Source: Schistosoma haematobium (lineage: Eukaryota; Platyhelminthes; Trematoda; Strigeidida; Schistosomatidae). Taken from it: 64,000 bases of DNA. This document shows, piece by piece, positions 50,401 to 64,000 of the stretch. The translations under genes and the position numbers were made by a program. The DNA lies in NCBI RefSeq assembly GCF_000699445.3, contig NC_067202.1:8923458-8987457 (forward strand). The letters are read 5' to 3'. Numbering within the stretch: position 1 is the first letter of the stretch; the number at the start of each line of letters is the position of its first letter. The notes below the pieces were generated by a model. That model was not told the DNA's origin and ran no database searches. It saw nothing but the letters and a program-made list of their open reading frames with translations.

Positions 50401-53400
50401 TGGATCTCCACATGTATATGACTTGGTTGAGCACACATTGCATGCATTGGAGAACACCTCGTGACTTCTATGCCTCGTCGTCCATGCGTTATCCACTAGT
50501 GTTGGTCACTACACCTCAGACAGATTGACAAACACACAACAACACGCACACAGGCACATTGTCCACTTGACACATTTCGACCACATCCAACACTCGATCG
50601 ACAAGTAACGGTGGTGTGAACTGATCCGATGTGGTGTGGAATGCCTACACATACGACTAGTCACCGATCTCATCAACATTCCACAACACGTCAATGAAGG
50701 AAACAAGTGTGTGAACGAGATTACCTGTGTGTCGAGAAGATTCTCCTCACTGGCACCGACACCAACACCAACACCCATGTGACTGATGGAGTCAGAGTCT
50801 CCTGAAGTGTCTCTGGTCTCATTGTCTCCGGTCTGACGTTCACTCGTCGATGCTGGTTGTTCACTTGACACCTGAAAGTGAAAGAGATCATAGAGTGGAT
50901 TAGGCTGGAGTGTGTAGTGTGCAGTATTTGGTGCTAGATTGTGACTGTGTGAGACCTATGCATTATATTGGTGTTGTCATGATTTCTGTTTTGTAGTGGT
51001 TGTGTGGATGACGTGTCAATGGTGACTTGGTCAGACCAATCCTCATCTGACATGTTATGGTCAACAATCACCCAACCACATCCCACCTCTACTCACTGGA
51101 TCCACTGAAAACACATACAATGACAGTTTGTGGTGTGTTCATTGTCACGTGACAGATTTTCACAGCATCTCATATCACACATTCACACAACGTGTCAATC
51201 AGTGAGCTGATCCAAGTTGTCTGCGGTCACAATGCACCATTCAGTCAGCACACATATTTGCTGTCGACAACCTCGGTCTCAATCCCAGTCACATCTCCAT
51301 CAAGTCACTCACATATACTGACTGTGGATCTCCACATGTATATGACTTGGTTGAGCACACATTGCATGCATTGGAGAACACCTCGTGACTTCTATGCCTC
51401 GTCGTCCATGCGTTATCCACTAGTGTTGGTCACTACACCTCAGACAGATTGACAAACACACAACAACACGCACACAGGCACATTGTCCACTTGACACATT
51501 TCGACCACATCCAACACTCGATCGACAAGTAACGGTGGTGTGAACTGATCCGATGTGGTGTGGAATGCCTACACATACGACTAGTCACCGATCTCATCAA
51601 CATTCCACAACACGTCAATGAAGGAAACAAGTGTGTGAACGAGATTACCTGTGTGTCGAGAAGATTCTCCTCACTGGCACCGACACCAACACCAACACCC
51701 ATGTGACTGATGGAGTCAGAGTCTCCTGAAGTGTCTCTGGTCTCATTGTCTCCGGTCTGACGTTCACTCGTCGATGCTGGTTGTTCACTTGACACCTGAA
51801 AGTGAAAGAGATCATAGAGTGGATTAGGCTGGAGTGTGTAGTGTGCAGTATTTGGTGCTAGATTGTGACTGTGTGAGACCTATGCATTATATTGGTGTTG
51901 TCATGATTTCTGTTTTGTAGTGGTTGTGTGGATGACGTGTCAATGGTGACTTGGTCAGACCAATCCTCATCTGACATGTTATGGTCAACAATCACCCAAC
52001 CACATCCCACCTCTACTCACTGGATCCACTGAAAACACATACAATGACAGTTTGTGGTGTGTTCATTGTCACGTGACAGATTTTCACAGCATCTCATATC
52101 ACACATTCACACAACGTGTCAATCAGTGAGCTGATCCAAGTTGTCTGCGGTCACAATGCACCATTCAGTCAGCACACATATTTGCTGTCGACAACCTCGG
52201 TCTCAATCCCAGTCACATCTCCATCAAGTCACTCACATATACTGACTGTGGATCTCCACATGTATATGACTTGGTTGAGCACACATTGCATGCATTGGAG
52301 AACACCTCGTGACTTCTATGCCTCGTCGTCCATGCGTTATCCACTAGTGTTGGTCACTACACCTCAGACAGATTGACAAACACACAACAACACGCACACA
52401 GGCACATTGTCCACTTGACACATTTCGACCACATCCAACACTCGATCGACAAGTAACGGTGGTGTGAACTGATCCGATGTGGTGTGGAATGCCTACACAT
52501 ACGACTAGTCACCGATCTCATCAACATTCCACAACACGTCAATGAAGGAAACAAGTGTGTGAACGAGATTACCTGTGTGTCGAGAAGATTCTCCTCACTG
52601 GCACCGACACCAACACCAACACCCATGTGACTGATGGAGTCAGAGTCTCCTGAAGTGTCTCTGGTCTCATTGTCTCCGGTCTGACGTTCACTCGTCGATG
52701 CTGGTTGTTCACTTGACACCTGAAAGTGAAAGAGATCATAGAGTGGATTAGGCTGGAGTGTGTAGTGTGCAGTATTTGGTGCTAGATTGTGACTGTGTGA
52801 GACCTATGCATTATATTGGTGTTGTCATGATTTCTGTTTTGTAGTGGTTGTGTGGATGACGTGTCAATGGTGACTTGGTCAGACCAATCCTCATCTGACA
52901 TGTTATGGTCAACAATCACCCAACCACATCCCACCTCTACTCACTGGATCCACTGAAAACACATACAATGACAGTTTGTGGTGTGTTCATTGTCACGTGA
53001 CAGATTTTCACAGCATCTCATATCACACATTCACACAACGTGTCAATCAGTGAGCTGATCCAAGTTGTCTGCAGTCACAATGCACCATTCAGTCAGCACA
53101 CATATTTGCTGTCGACAACCTCGGTCTCAATCCCAGTCACATCTCCATCAAGTCACTCACATATACTGACTGTGGATCTCCACATGTATATGACTTGGTT
53201 GAGCACACATTGCATGCATTGGAGAACACCTCGTGACTTCTATGCCTCGTCGTCCATGCGTTATCCACTAGTGTTGGTCACTACACCTCAGACAGATTGA
53301 CAAACACACAACAACACGCACACAGGCACATTGTCCACTTGACACATTTCGACCACATCCAACACTCGATCGACAAGTAACGGTGGTGTGAACTGATCCG

Positions 53401-56400
53401 ATGTGGTGTGGAATGCCTACACATACGACTAGTCACCGATCTCATCAACATTCCACAACACGTCAATGAAGGAAACAAGTGTGTGAACGAGATTACCTGT
53501 GTGTCGAGAAGATTCTCCTCACTGGCACCGACACCAACACCAACACCCATGTGACTGATGGAGTCAGAGTCTCCTGAAGTGTCTCTGGTCTCATTGTCTC
53601 CGGTCTGACGTTCACTCGTCGATGCTGGTTGTTCACTTGACACCTGAAAGTGAAAGAGATCATAGAGTGGATTAGGCTGGAGTGTGTAGTGTGCAGTATT
53701 TGGTGCTAGATTGTGACTGTGTGAGACCTATGCATTATATTGGTGTTGTCATGATTTCTGTTTTGTAGTGGTTGTGTGGATGACGTGTCAATGGTGACTT
53801 GGTCAGACCAATCCTCATCTGACATGTTATGGTCAACAATCACCCAACCACATCCCACCTCTACTCACTGGATCCACTGAAAACACATACAATGACAGTT
53901 TGTGGTGTGTTCATTGTCACGTGACAGATTTTCACAGCATCTCATATCACACATTCACACAACGTGTCAATCAGTGAGCTGATCCAAGTTGTCTGCAGTC
54001 ACAATGCACCATTCAGTCAGCACACATATTTGCTGTCGACAACCTCGGTCTCAATCCCAGTCACATCTCCATCAAGTCACTCACATATACTGACTGTGGA
54101 TCTCCACATGTATATGACTTGGTTGAGCACACATTGCATGCATTGGAGAACACCTCGTGACTTCTATGCCTCGTCGTCCATGCGTTATCCACTAGTGTTG
54201 GTCACTACACCTCAGACAGATTGACAAACACACAACAACACGCACACAGGCACATTGTCCACTTGACACATTTCGACCACATCCAACACTCGATCGACAA
54301 GTAACGGTGGTGTGAACTGATCCGATGTGGTGTGGAATGCCTACACATACGACTAGTCACCGATCTCATCAACATTCCACAACACGTCAATGAAGGAAAC
54401 AAGTGTGTGAACGAGATTACCTGTGTGTCGAGAAGATTCTCCTCACTGGCACCGACACCAACACCAACACCCATGTGACTGATGGAGTCAGAGTCTCCTG
54501 AAGTGTCTCTGGTCTCATTGTCTCCGGTCTGACGTTCACTCGTCGATGCTGGTTGTTCACTTGACACCTGAAAGTGAAAGAGATCATAGAGTGGATTAGG
54601 CTGGAGTGTGTAGTGTGCAGTATTTGGTGCTAGATTGTGACTGTGTGAGACCTATGCATTATATTGGTGTTGTCATGATTTCTGTTTTGTAGTGGTTGTG
54701 TGGATGACGTGTCAATGGTGACTTGGTCAGACCAATCCTCATCTGACATGTTATGGTCAACAATCACCCAACCACATCCCACCTCTACTCACTGGATCCA
54801 CTGAAAACACATACAATGACAGTTTGTGGTGTGTTCATTGTCACGTGACAGATTTTCACAGCATCTCATATCACACATTCACACAACGTGTCAATCAGTG
54901 AGCTGATCCAAGTTGTCTGCAGTCACAATGCACCATTCAGTCAGCACACATATTTGCTGTCGACAACCTCGGTCTCAATCCCAGTCACATCTCCATCAAG
55001 TCACTCACATATACTGACTGTGGATCTCCACATGTATATGACTTGGTTGAGCACACATTGCATGCATTGGAGAACACCTCGTGACTTCTATGCCTCGTCG
55101 TCCATGCGTTATCCACTAGTGTTGGTCACTACACCTCAGACAGATTGACAAACACACAACAACACGCACACAGGCACATTGTCCACTTGACACATTTCGA
55201 CCACATCCAACACTCGATCGACAAGTAACGGTGGTGTGAACTGATCCGATGTGGTGTGGAATGCCTACACATACGACTAGTCACCGATCTCATCAACATT
55301 CCACAACACGTCAATGAAGGAAACAAGTGTGTGAACGAGATTACCTGTGTGTCGAGAAGATTCTCCTCACTGGCACCGACACCAACACCAACACCCATGT
55401 GACTGATGGAGTCAGAGTCTCCTGAAGTGTCTCTGGTCTCATTGTCTCCGGTCTGACGTTCACTCGTCGATGCTGGTTGTTCACTTGACACCTGAAAGTG
55501 AAAGAGATCATAGAGTGGATTAGGCTGGAGTGTGTAGTGTGCAGTATTTGGTGCTAGATTGTGACTGTGTGAGACCTATGCATTATATTGGTGTTGTCAT
55601 GATTTCTGTTTTGTAGTGGTTGTGTGGATGACGTGTCAATGGTGACTTGGTCAGACCAATCCTCATCTGACATGTTATGGTCAACAATCACCCAACCACA
55701 TCCCACCTCTACTCACTGGATCCACTGAAAACACATACAATGACAGTTTGTGGTGTGTTCATTGTCACGTGACAGATTTTCACAGCATCTCATATCACAC
55801 ATTCACACAACGTGTCAATCAGTGAGCTGATCCAAGTTGTCTGCAGTCACAATGCACCATTCAGTCAGCACACATATTTGCTGTCGACAACCTCGGTCTC
55901 AATCCCAGTCACATCTCCATCAAGTCACTCACATATACTGACTGTGGATCTCCACATGTATATGACTTGGTTGAGCACACATTGCATGCATTGGAGAACA
56001 CCTCGTGACTTCTATACCTCGTCGTCCATGCGTTATCCACTAGTGTTGGTCACTACACCTCAGACAGATTGACAAACACACAACAACACGCACACAGGCA
56101 CATTGTCCACTTGACACATTTCGACCACATCCAACACTCGATCGACAAGTAACGGTGGTGTGAACTGATCCGATGTGGTGTGGAATGCCTACACATACGA
56201 CTAGTCACCGATCTCATCAACATTCCACAACACGTCAATGAAGGAAACAAGTGTGTGAACGAGATTACCTGTGTGTCGAGAAGATTCTCCTCACTGGCAC
56301 CGACACCAACACCAACACCCATGTGACTGATGGAGTCAGAGTCTCCTGAAGTGTCTCTGGTCTCATTGTCTCCGGTCTGACGTTCACTCGTCGATGCTGG

Positions 56401-59400
56401 TTGTTCACTTGACACCTGAAAGTGAAAGAGATCATAGAGTGGATTAGGCTGGAGTGTGTAGTGTGCAGTATTTGGTGCTAGATTGTGACTGTGTGAGACC
56501 TATGCATTATATTGGTGTTGTCATGATTTCTGTTTTGTAGTGGTTGTGTGGATGACGTGTCAATGGTGACTTGGTCAGACCAATCCTCATCTGACATGTT
56601 ATGGTCAACAATCACCCAACCACATCCCACCTCTACTCACTGGATCCACTGAAAACACATACAATGACAGTTTGTGGTGTGTTCATTGTCACGTGACAGA
56701 TTTTCACAGCATCTCATATCACACATTCACACAACGTGTCAATCAGTGAGCTGATCCAAGTTGTCTGCAGTCACAATGCACCATTCAGTCAGCACACATA
56801 TTTGCTGTCGACAACCTCGGTCTCAATCCCAGTCACATCTCCATCAAGTCACTCACATATACTGACTGTGGATCTCCACATGTATATGACTTGGTTGAGC
56901 ACACATTGCATGCATTGGAGAACACCTCGTGACTTCTATGCCTCGTCGTCCATGCGTTATCCACTAGTGTTGGTCACTACACCTCAGACAGATTGACAAA
57001 CACACAACAACACGCACACAGGCACATTGTCCACTTGACACATTTCGACCACATCCAACACTCGATCGACAAGTAACGGTGGTGTGAACTGATCCGATGT
57101 GGTGTGGAATGCCTACACATACGACTAGTCACCGATCTCATCAACATTCCACAACACGTCAATGAAGGAAACAAGTGTGTGAACGAGATTACCTGTGTGT
57201 CGAGAAGATTCTCCTCACTGGCACCGACACCAACACCAACACCCATGTGACTGATGGAGTCAGAGTCTCCTGAAGTGTCTCTGGTCTCATTGTCTCCGGT
57301 CTGACGTTCACTCGTCGATGCTGGTTGTTCACTTGACACCTGAAAGTGAAAGAGATCATAGAGTGGATTAGGCTGGAGTGTGTAGTGTGCAGTATTTGGT
57401 GCTAGATTGTGACTGTGTGAGACCTATGCATTATATTGGTGTTGTCATGATTTCTGTTTTGTAGTGGTTGTGTGGATGACGTGTCAATGGTGACTTGGTC
57501 AGACCAATCCTCATCTGACATGTTATGGTCAACAATCACCCAACCACATCCCACCTCTACTCACTGGATCCACTGAAAACACATACAATGACAGTTTGTG
57601 GTGTGTTCATTGTCACGTGACAGATTTTCACAGCATCTCATATCACACATTCACACAACGTGTCAATCAGTGAGCTGATCCAAGTTGTCTGCAGTCACAA
57701 TGCACCATTCAGTCAGCACACATATTTGCTGTCGACAACCTCGGTCTCAATCCCAGTCACATCTCCATCAAGTCACTCACATATACTGACTGTGGATCTC
57801 CACATGTATATGACTTGGTTGAGCACACATTGCATGCATTGGAGAACACCTCGTGACTTCTATGCCTCGTCGTCCATGCGTTATCCACTAGTGTTGGTCA
57901 CTACACCTCAGACAGATTGACAAACACACAACAACACGCACACAGGCACATTGTCCACTTGACACATTTCGACCACATCCAACACTCGATCGACAAGTAA
58001 CGGTGGTGTGAACTGATCCGATGTGGTGTGGAATGCCTACACATACGACTAGTCACCGATCTCATCAACATTCCACAACACGTCAATGAAGGAAACAAGT
58101 GTGTGAACGAGATTACCTGTGTGTCGAGAAGATTCTCCTCACTGGCACCGACACCAACACCAACACCCATGTGACTGATGGAGTCAGAGTCTCCTGAAGT
58201 GTCTCTGGTCTCATTGTCTCCGGTCTGACGTTCACTCGTCGATGCTGGTTGTTCACTTGACACCTGAAAGTGAAAGAGATCATAGAGTGGATTAGGCTGG
58301 AGTGTGTAGTGTGCAGTATTTGGTGCTAGATTGTGACTGTGTGAGACCTATGCATTATATTGGTGTTGTCATGATTTCTGTTTTGTAGTGGTTGTGTGGA
58401 TGACGTGTCAATGGTGACTTGGTCAGACCAATCCTCATCTGACATGTTATGGTCAACAATCACCCAACCACATCCCACCTCTACTCACTGGATCCACTGA
58501 AAACACATACAATGACAGTTTGTGGTGTGTTCATTGTCACGTGACAGATTTTCACAGCATCTCATATCACACATTCACACAACGTGTCAATCAGTGAGCT
58601 GATCCAAGTTGTCTGCAGTCACAATGCACCATTCAGTCAGCACACATATTTGCTGTCGACAACCTCGGTCTCAATCCCAGTCACATCTCCATCAAGTCAC
58701 TCACATATACTGACTGTGGATCTCCACATGTATATGACTTGGTTGAGCACACATTGCATGCATTGGAGAACACCTCGTGACTTCTATGCCTCGTCGTCCA
58801 TGCGTTATCCACTAGTGTTGGTCACTACACCTCAGACAGATTGACAAACACACAACAACACGCACACAGGCACATTGTCCACTTGACACATTTCGACCAC
58901 ATCCAACACTCGATCGACAAGTAACGGTGGTGTGAACTGATCCGATGTGGTGTGGAATGCCTACACATACGACTAGTCACCGATCTCATCAACATTCCAC
59001 AACACGTCAATGAAGGAAACAAGTGTGTGAACGAGATTACCTGTGTGTCGAGAAGATTCTCCTCACTGGCACCGACACCAACACCAACACCCATGTGACT
59101 GATGGAGTCAGAGTCTCCTGAAGTGTCTCTGGTCTCATTGTCTCCGGTCTGACGTTCACTCGTCGATGCTGGTTGTTCACTTGACACCTGAAAGTGAAAG
59201 AGATCATAGAGTGGATTAGGCTGGAGTGTGTAGTGTGCAGTATTTGGTGCTAGATTGTGACTGTGTGAGACCTATGCATTATATTGGTGTTGTCATGATT
59301 TCTGTTTTGTAGTGGTTGTGTGGATGACGTGTCAATGGTGACTTGGTCAGACCAATCCTCATCTGACATGTTATGGTCAACAATCACCCAACCACATCCC

Positions 59401-62400
59401 ACCTCTACTCACTGGATCCACTGAAAACACATACAATGACAGTTTGTGGTGTGTTCATTGTCACGTGACAGATTTTCACAGCATCTCATATCACACATTC
59501 ACACAACGTGTCAATCAGTGAGCTGATCCAAGTTGTCTGCAGTCACAATGCACCATTCAGTCAGCACACATATTTGCTGTCGACAACCTCGGTCTCAATC
59601 CCAGTCACATCTCCATCAAGTCACTCACATATACTGACTGTGGATCTCCACATGTATATGACTTGGTTGAGCACACATTGCATGCATTGGAGAACACCTC
59701 GTGACTTCTATGCCTCGTCGTCCATGCGTTATCCACTAGTGTTGGTCACTACACCTCAGACAGATTGACAAACACACAACAACACGCACACAGGCACATT
59801 GTCCACTTGACACATTTCGACCACATCCAACACTCGATCGACAAGTAACGGTGGTGTGAACTGATCCGATGTGGTGTGGAATGCCTACACATACGACTAG
59901 TCACCGATCTCATCAACATTCCACAACACGTCAATGAAGGAAACAAGTGTGTGAACGAGATTACCTGTGTGTCGAGAAGATTCTCCTCACTGGCACCGAC
60001 ACCAACACCAACACCCATGTGACTGATGGAGTCAGAGTCTCCTGAAGTGTCTCTGGTCTCATTGTCTCCGGTCTGACGTTCACTCGTCGATGCTGGTTGT
60101 TCACTTGACACCTGAAAGTGAAAGAGATCATAGAGTGGATTAGGCTGGAGTGTGTAGTGTGCAGTATTTGGTGCTAGATTGTGACTGTGTGAGACCTATG
60201 CATTATATTGGTGTTGTCATGATTTCTGTTTTGTAGTGGTTGTGTGGATGACGTGTCAATGGTGACTTGGTCAGACCAATCCTCATCTGACATGTTATGG
60301 TCAACAACCACCCAACCACATCCCACCTCTACTCACTGGATCCACTGAAAACACATACAATGACAGTTTGTGGTGTGTTCATTGTCACGTGACAGATTTT
60401 CACAGCATCTCATATCACACATTCACACAACGTGTCAATCAGTGAGCTGATCCAAGTTGTCTGCAGTCACAATGCACCATTCAGTCAGCACACATATTTG
60501 CTGTCGACAACCTCGGTCTCAATCCCAGTCACATCTCCATCAAGTCACTCACATATACTGACTGTGGATCTCCACATGTATATGACTTGGTTGAGCACAC
60601 ATTGCATGCATTGGAGAACACCTCGTGACTTCTATGCCTCGTCGTCCATGCGTTATCCACTAGTGTTGGTCACTACACCTCAGACAGATTGACAAACACA
60701 CAACAACACGCACACAGGCACATTGTCCACTTGACACATTTCGACCACATCCAACACTCGATCGACAAGTAACGGTGGTGTGAACTGATCCGATGTGGTG
60801 TGGAATGCCTACACATACGACTAGTCACCGATCTCATCAACATTCCACAACACGTCAATGAAGGAAACAAGTGTGTGAACGAGATTACCTGTGTGTCGAG
60901 AAGATTCTCCTCACTGGCACCGACACCAACACCAACACCCATGTGACTGATGGAGTCAGAGTCTCCTGAAGTGTCTCTGGTCTCATTGTCTCCGGTCTGA
61001 CGTTCACTCGTCGATGCTGGTTGTTCACTTGACACCTGAAAGTGAAAGAGATCATAGAGTGGATTAGGCTGGAGTGTGTAGTGTGCAGTATTTGGTGCTA
61101 GATTGTGACTGTGTGAGACCTATGCATTATATTGGTGTTGTCATGATTTCTGTTTTGTAGTGGTTGTGTGGATGACGTGTCAATGGTGACTTGGTCAGAC
61201 CAATCCTCATCTGACATGTTATGGTCAACAATCACCCAACCACATCCCACCTCTACTCACTGGATCCACTGAAAACACATACAATGACAGTTTGTGGTGT
61301 GTTCATTGTCACGTGACAGATTTTCACAGCATCTCATATCACACATTCACACAACGTGTCAATCAGTGAGCTGATCCAAGTTGTCTGCAGTCACAATGCA
61401 CCATTCAGTCAGCACACATATTTGCTGTCGACAACCTCGGTCTCAATCCCAGTCACATCTCCATCAAGTCACTCACATATACTGACTGTGGATCTCCACA
61501 TGTATATGACTTGGTTGAGCACACATTGCATGCATTGGAGAACACCTCGTGACTTCTATGCCTCGTCGTCCATGCGTTATCCACTAGTGTTGGTCACTAC
61601 ACCTCAGACAGATTGACAAACACACAACAACACGCACACAGGCACATTGTCCACTTGACACATTTCGACCACATCCAACACTCGATCGACAAGTAACGGT
61701 GGTGTGAACTGATCCGATGTGGTGTGGAATGCCTACACATACGACTAGTCACCGATCTCATCAACATTCCACAACACGTCAATGAAGGAAACAAGTGTGT
61801 GAACGAGATTACCTGTGTGTCGAGAAGATTCTCCTCACTGGCACCGACACCAACACCAACACCCATGTGACTGATGGAGTCAGAGTCTCCTGAAGTGTCT
61901 CTGGTCTCATTGTCTCCGGTCTGACGTTCACTCGTCGATGCTGGTTGTTCACTTGACACCTGAAAGTGAAAGAGATCATAGAGTGGATTAGGCTGGAGTG
62001 TGTAGTGTGCAGTATTTGGTGCTAGATTGTGACTGTGTGAGACCTATGCATTATATTGGTGTTGTCATGATTTCTGTTTTGTAGTGGTTGTGTGGATGAC
62101 GTGTCAATGGTGACTTGGTCAGACCAATCCTCATCTGACATGTTATGGTCAACAATCACCCAACCACATCCCACCTCTACTCACTGGATCCACTGAAAAC
62201 ACATACAATGACAGTTTGTGGTGTGTTCATTGTCACGTGACAGATTTTCACAGCATCTCATATCACACATTCACACAACGTGTCAATCAGTGAGCTGATC
62301 CAAGTTGTCTGCAGTCACAATGCACCATTCAGTCAGCACACATATTTGCTGTCGACAACCTCGGTCTCAATCCCAGTCACATCTCCATCAAGTCACTCAC

Positions 62401-64000
62401 ATATACTGACTGTGGATCTCCACATGTATATGACTTGGTTGAGCACACATTGCATGCATTGGAGAACACCTCGTGACTTCTATGCCTCGTCGTCCATGCG
62501 TTATCCACTAGTGTTGGTCACTACACCTCAGACAGATTGACAAACACACAACAACACGCACACAGGCACATTGTCCACTTGACACATTTCGACCACATCC
62601 AACACTCGATCGACAAGTAACGGTGGTGTGAACTGATCCGATGTGGTGTGGAATGCCTACACATACGACTAGTCACCGATCTCATCAACATTCCACAACA
62701 CGTCAATGAAGGAAACAAGTGTGTGAACGAGATTACCTGTGTGTCGAGAAGATTCTCCTCACTGGCACCGACACCAACACCAACACCCATGTGACTGATG
62801 GAGTCAGAGTCTCCTGAAGTGTCTCTGGTCTCATTGTCTCCGGTCTGACGTTCACTCGTCGATGCTGGTTGTTCACTTGACACCTGAAAGTGAAAGAGAT
62901 CATAGAGTGGATTAGGCTGGAGTGTGTAGTGTGCAGTATTTGGTGCTAGATTGTGACTGTGTGAGACCTATGCATTATATTGGTGTTGTCATGATTTCTG
63001 TTTTGTAGTGGTTGTGTGGATGACGTGTCAATGGTGACTTGGTCAGACCAATCCTCATCTGACATGTTATGGTCAACAATCACCCAACCACATCCCACCT
63101 CTACTCACTGGATCCACTGAAAACACATACAATGACAGTTTGTGGTGTGTTCATTGTCACGTGACAGATTTTCACAGCATCTCATATCACACATTCACAC
63201 AACGTGTCAATCAGTGAGCTGATCCAAGTTGTCTGCAGTCACAATGCACCATTCAGTCAGCACACATATTTGCTGTCGACAACCTCGGTCTCAATCCCAG
63301 TCACATCTCCATCAAGTCACTCACATATACTGACTGTGGATCTCCACATGTATATGACTTGGTTGAGCACACATTGCATGCATTGGAGAACACCTCGTGA
63401 CTTCTATGCCTCGTCGTCCATGCGTTATCCACTAGTGTTGGTCACTACACCTCAGACAGATTGACAAACACACAACAACACGCACACAGGCACATTGTCC
63501 ACTTGACACATTTCGACCACATCCAACACTCGATCGACAAGTAACGGTGGTGTGAACTGATCCGATGTGGTGTGGAATGCCTACACATACGACTAGTCAC
63601 CGATCTCATCAACATTCCACAACACGTCAATGAAGGAAACAAGTGTGTGAACGAGATTACCTGTGTGTCGAGAAGATTCTCCTCACTGGCACCGACACCA
63701 ACACCAACACCCATGTGACTGATGGAGTCAGAGTCTCCTGAAGTGTCTCTGGTCTCATTGTCTCCGGTCTGACGTTCACTCGTCGATGCTGGTTGTTCAC
63801 TTGACACCTGAAAGTGAAAGAGATCATAGAGTGGATTAGGCTGGAGTGTGTAGTGTGCAGTATTTGGTGCTAGATTGTGACTGTGTGAGACCTATGCATT
63901 ATATTGGTGTTGTCATGATTTCTGTTTTGTAGTGGTTGTGTGGATGACGTGTCAATGGTGACTTGGTCAGACCAATCCTCATCTGACATGTTATGGTCAA

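Larger units (their letters stand above)
46733..64000. repeat. Tandem array of a 924-bp unit, about 18.7 copies
   Basis: The same 924-base text repeats head to tail from about 46733 to the window end, and continues. Copies are near identical: the only differences I saw are A to G at 51225 and 52149, G to A at 56016 and T to C at 60308, plus diverged bases at the left edge (46733-46755). The unit is rich in CA/TG dinucleotides and clearly less AT-rich than the flanks. It shares nothing by eye with the mobile elements here. On the - strand each unit holds a splice-flanked 147-base open segment, a 39-codon ATG frame and a CACGTG palindrome, given separately. It could be a satellite, perhaps sex-linked, or an amplified exon block. 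Confidence 0.95.

Noticed and set aside
46733..64000. CRISPR-like or rRNA-like array
   Set aside because: The unit is 924 bases without spacer structure, the DNA is plainly eukaryotic, and no rRNA motif is present.

Overview
The window is nuclear DNA of a blood fluke, almost certainly a Schistosoma species. The evidence is an AT-rich, intron-rich eukaryotic sequence packed with schistosome-type repeats: Smα-like elements carrying hammerhead ribozyme motifs, tRNA-derived SINEs that also carry a hammerhead fold, and RTE-clade LINEs. The species cannot be settled by reading alone. Almost all open frames of 60-110 codons here are chance frames; the real genes are split into short exons.

Left part (1-9057, + strand): the last four coding exons of an ANKZF1/Vms1 orthologue (ribosome-associated quality control). 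They encode the end of the ankyrin region, a basic coiled coil and a C-terminal Cys/His motif. 9058-14774 is intergenic and holds one copy of a 1.1-kb repeat whose inverted partner lies at 28183-29291.

Middle (43705 down to 14775, - strand): thirteen exons of a multiplexin-type (collagen XV/XVIII-like) gene, convergent with ANKZF1. In protein order they give a glycosylated non-collagenous segment, very short Gly-X-Y pieces split by Cys-bearing interruptions, a basic stretch with an RRKR site, a trimerisation domain, a hinge and a complete endostatin domain with its four cysteines. Its introns are loaded with mobile DNA: two large + strand RTE copies (about 32.2-35.4 kb and 38.5-41.4 kb), 5'-truncated RTE and other LINE pieces, tRNA-derived SINEs, Smα elements, fold-back elements and an element with terminal inverted repeats.

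Right flank (44.4-46.7 kb): a GC-richer LINE-type 3' end, then a decayed Gypsy-like LTR element (LTR, primer-binding region, broken gag), then A-rich DNA.

Right end (about 46733-64000, continuing past the window): an almost perfectly homogeneous head-to-tail array of a 924-bp unit, about 18.7 copies, with a base composition unlike its surroundings. Each unit holds, on the - strand, a 147-bp phase-0 open segment with a good splice acceptor and a usable donor, encoding a Ser/Thr/Asp/Glu-rich peptide with a Ser-Gly-Asp motif. The array is upstream of, on the same strand as, and in phase with the first recognised exon of the collagen gene. It may therefore be a satellite that only looks exonic, or an amplified exon array encoding a long proteoglycan-like repeat. 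This is the most unusual structure in the window.
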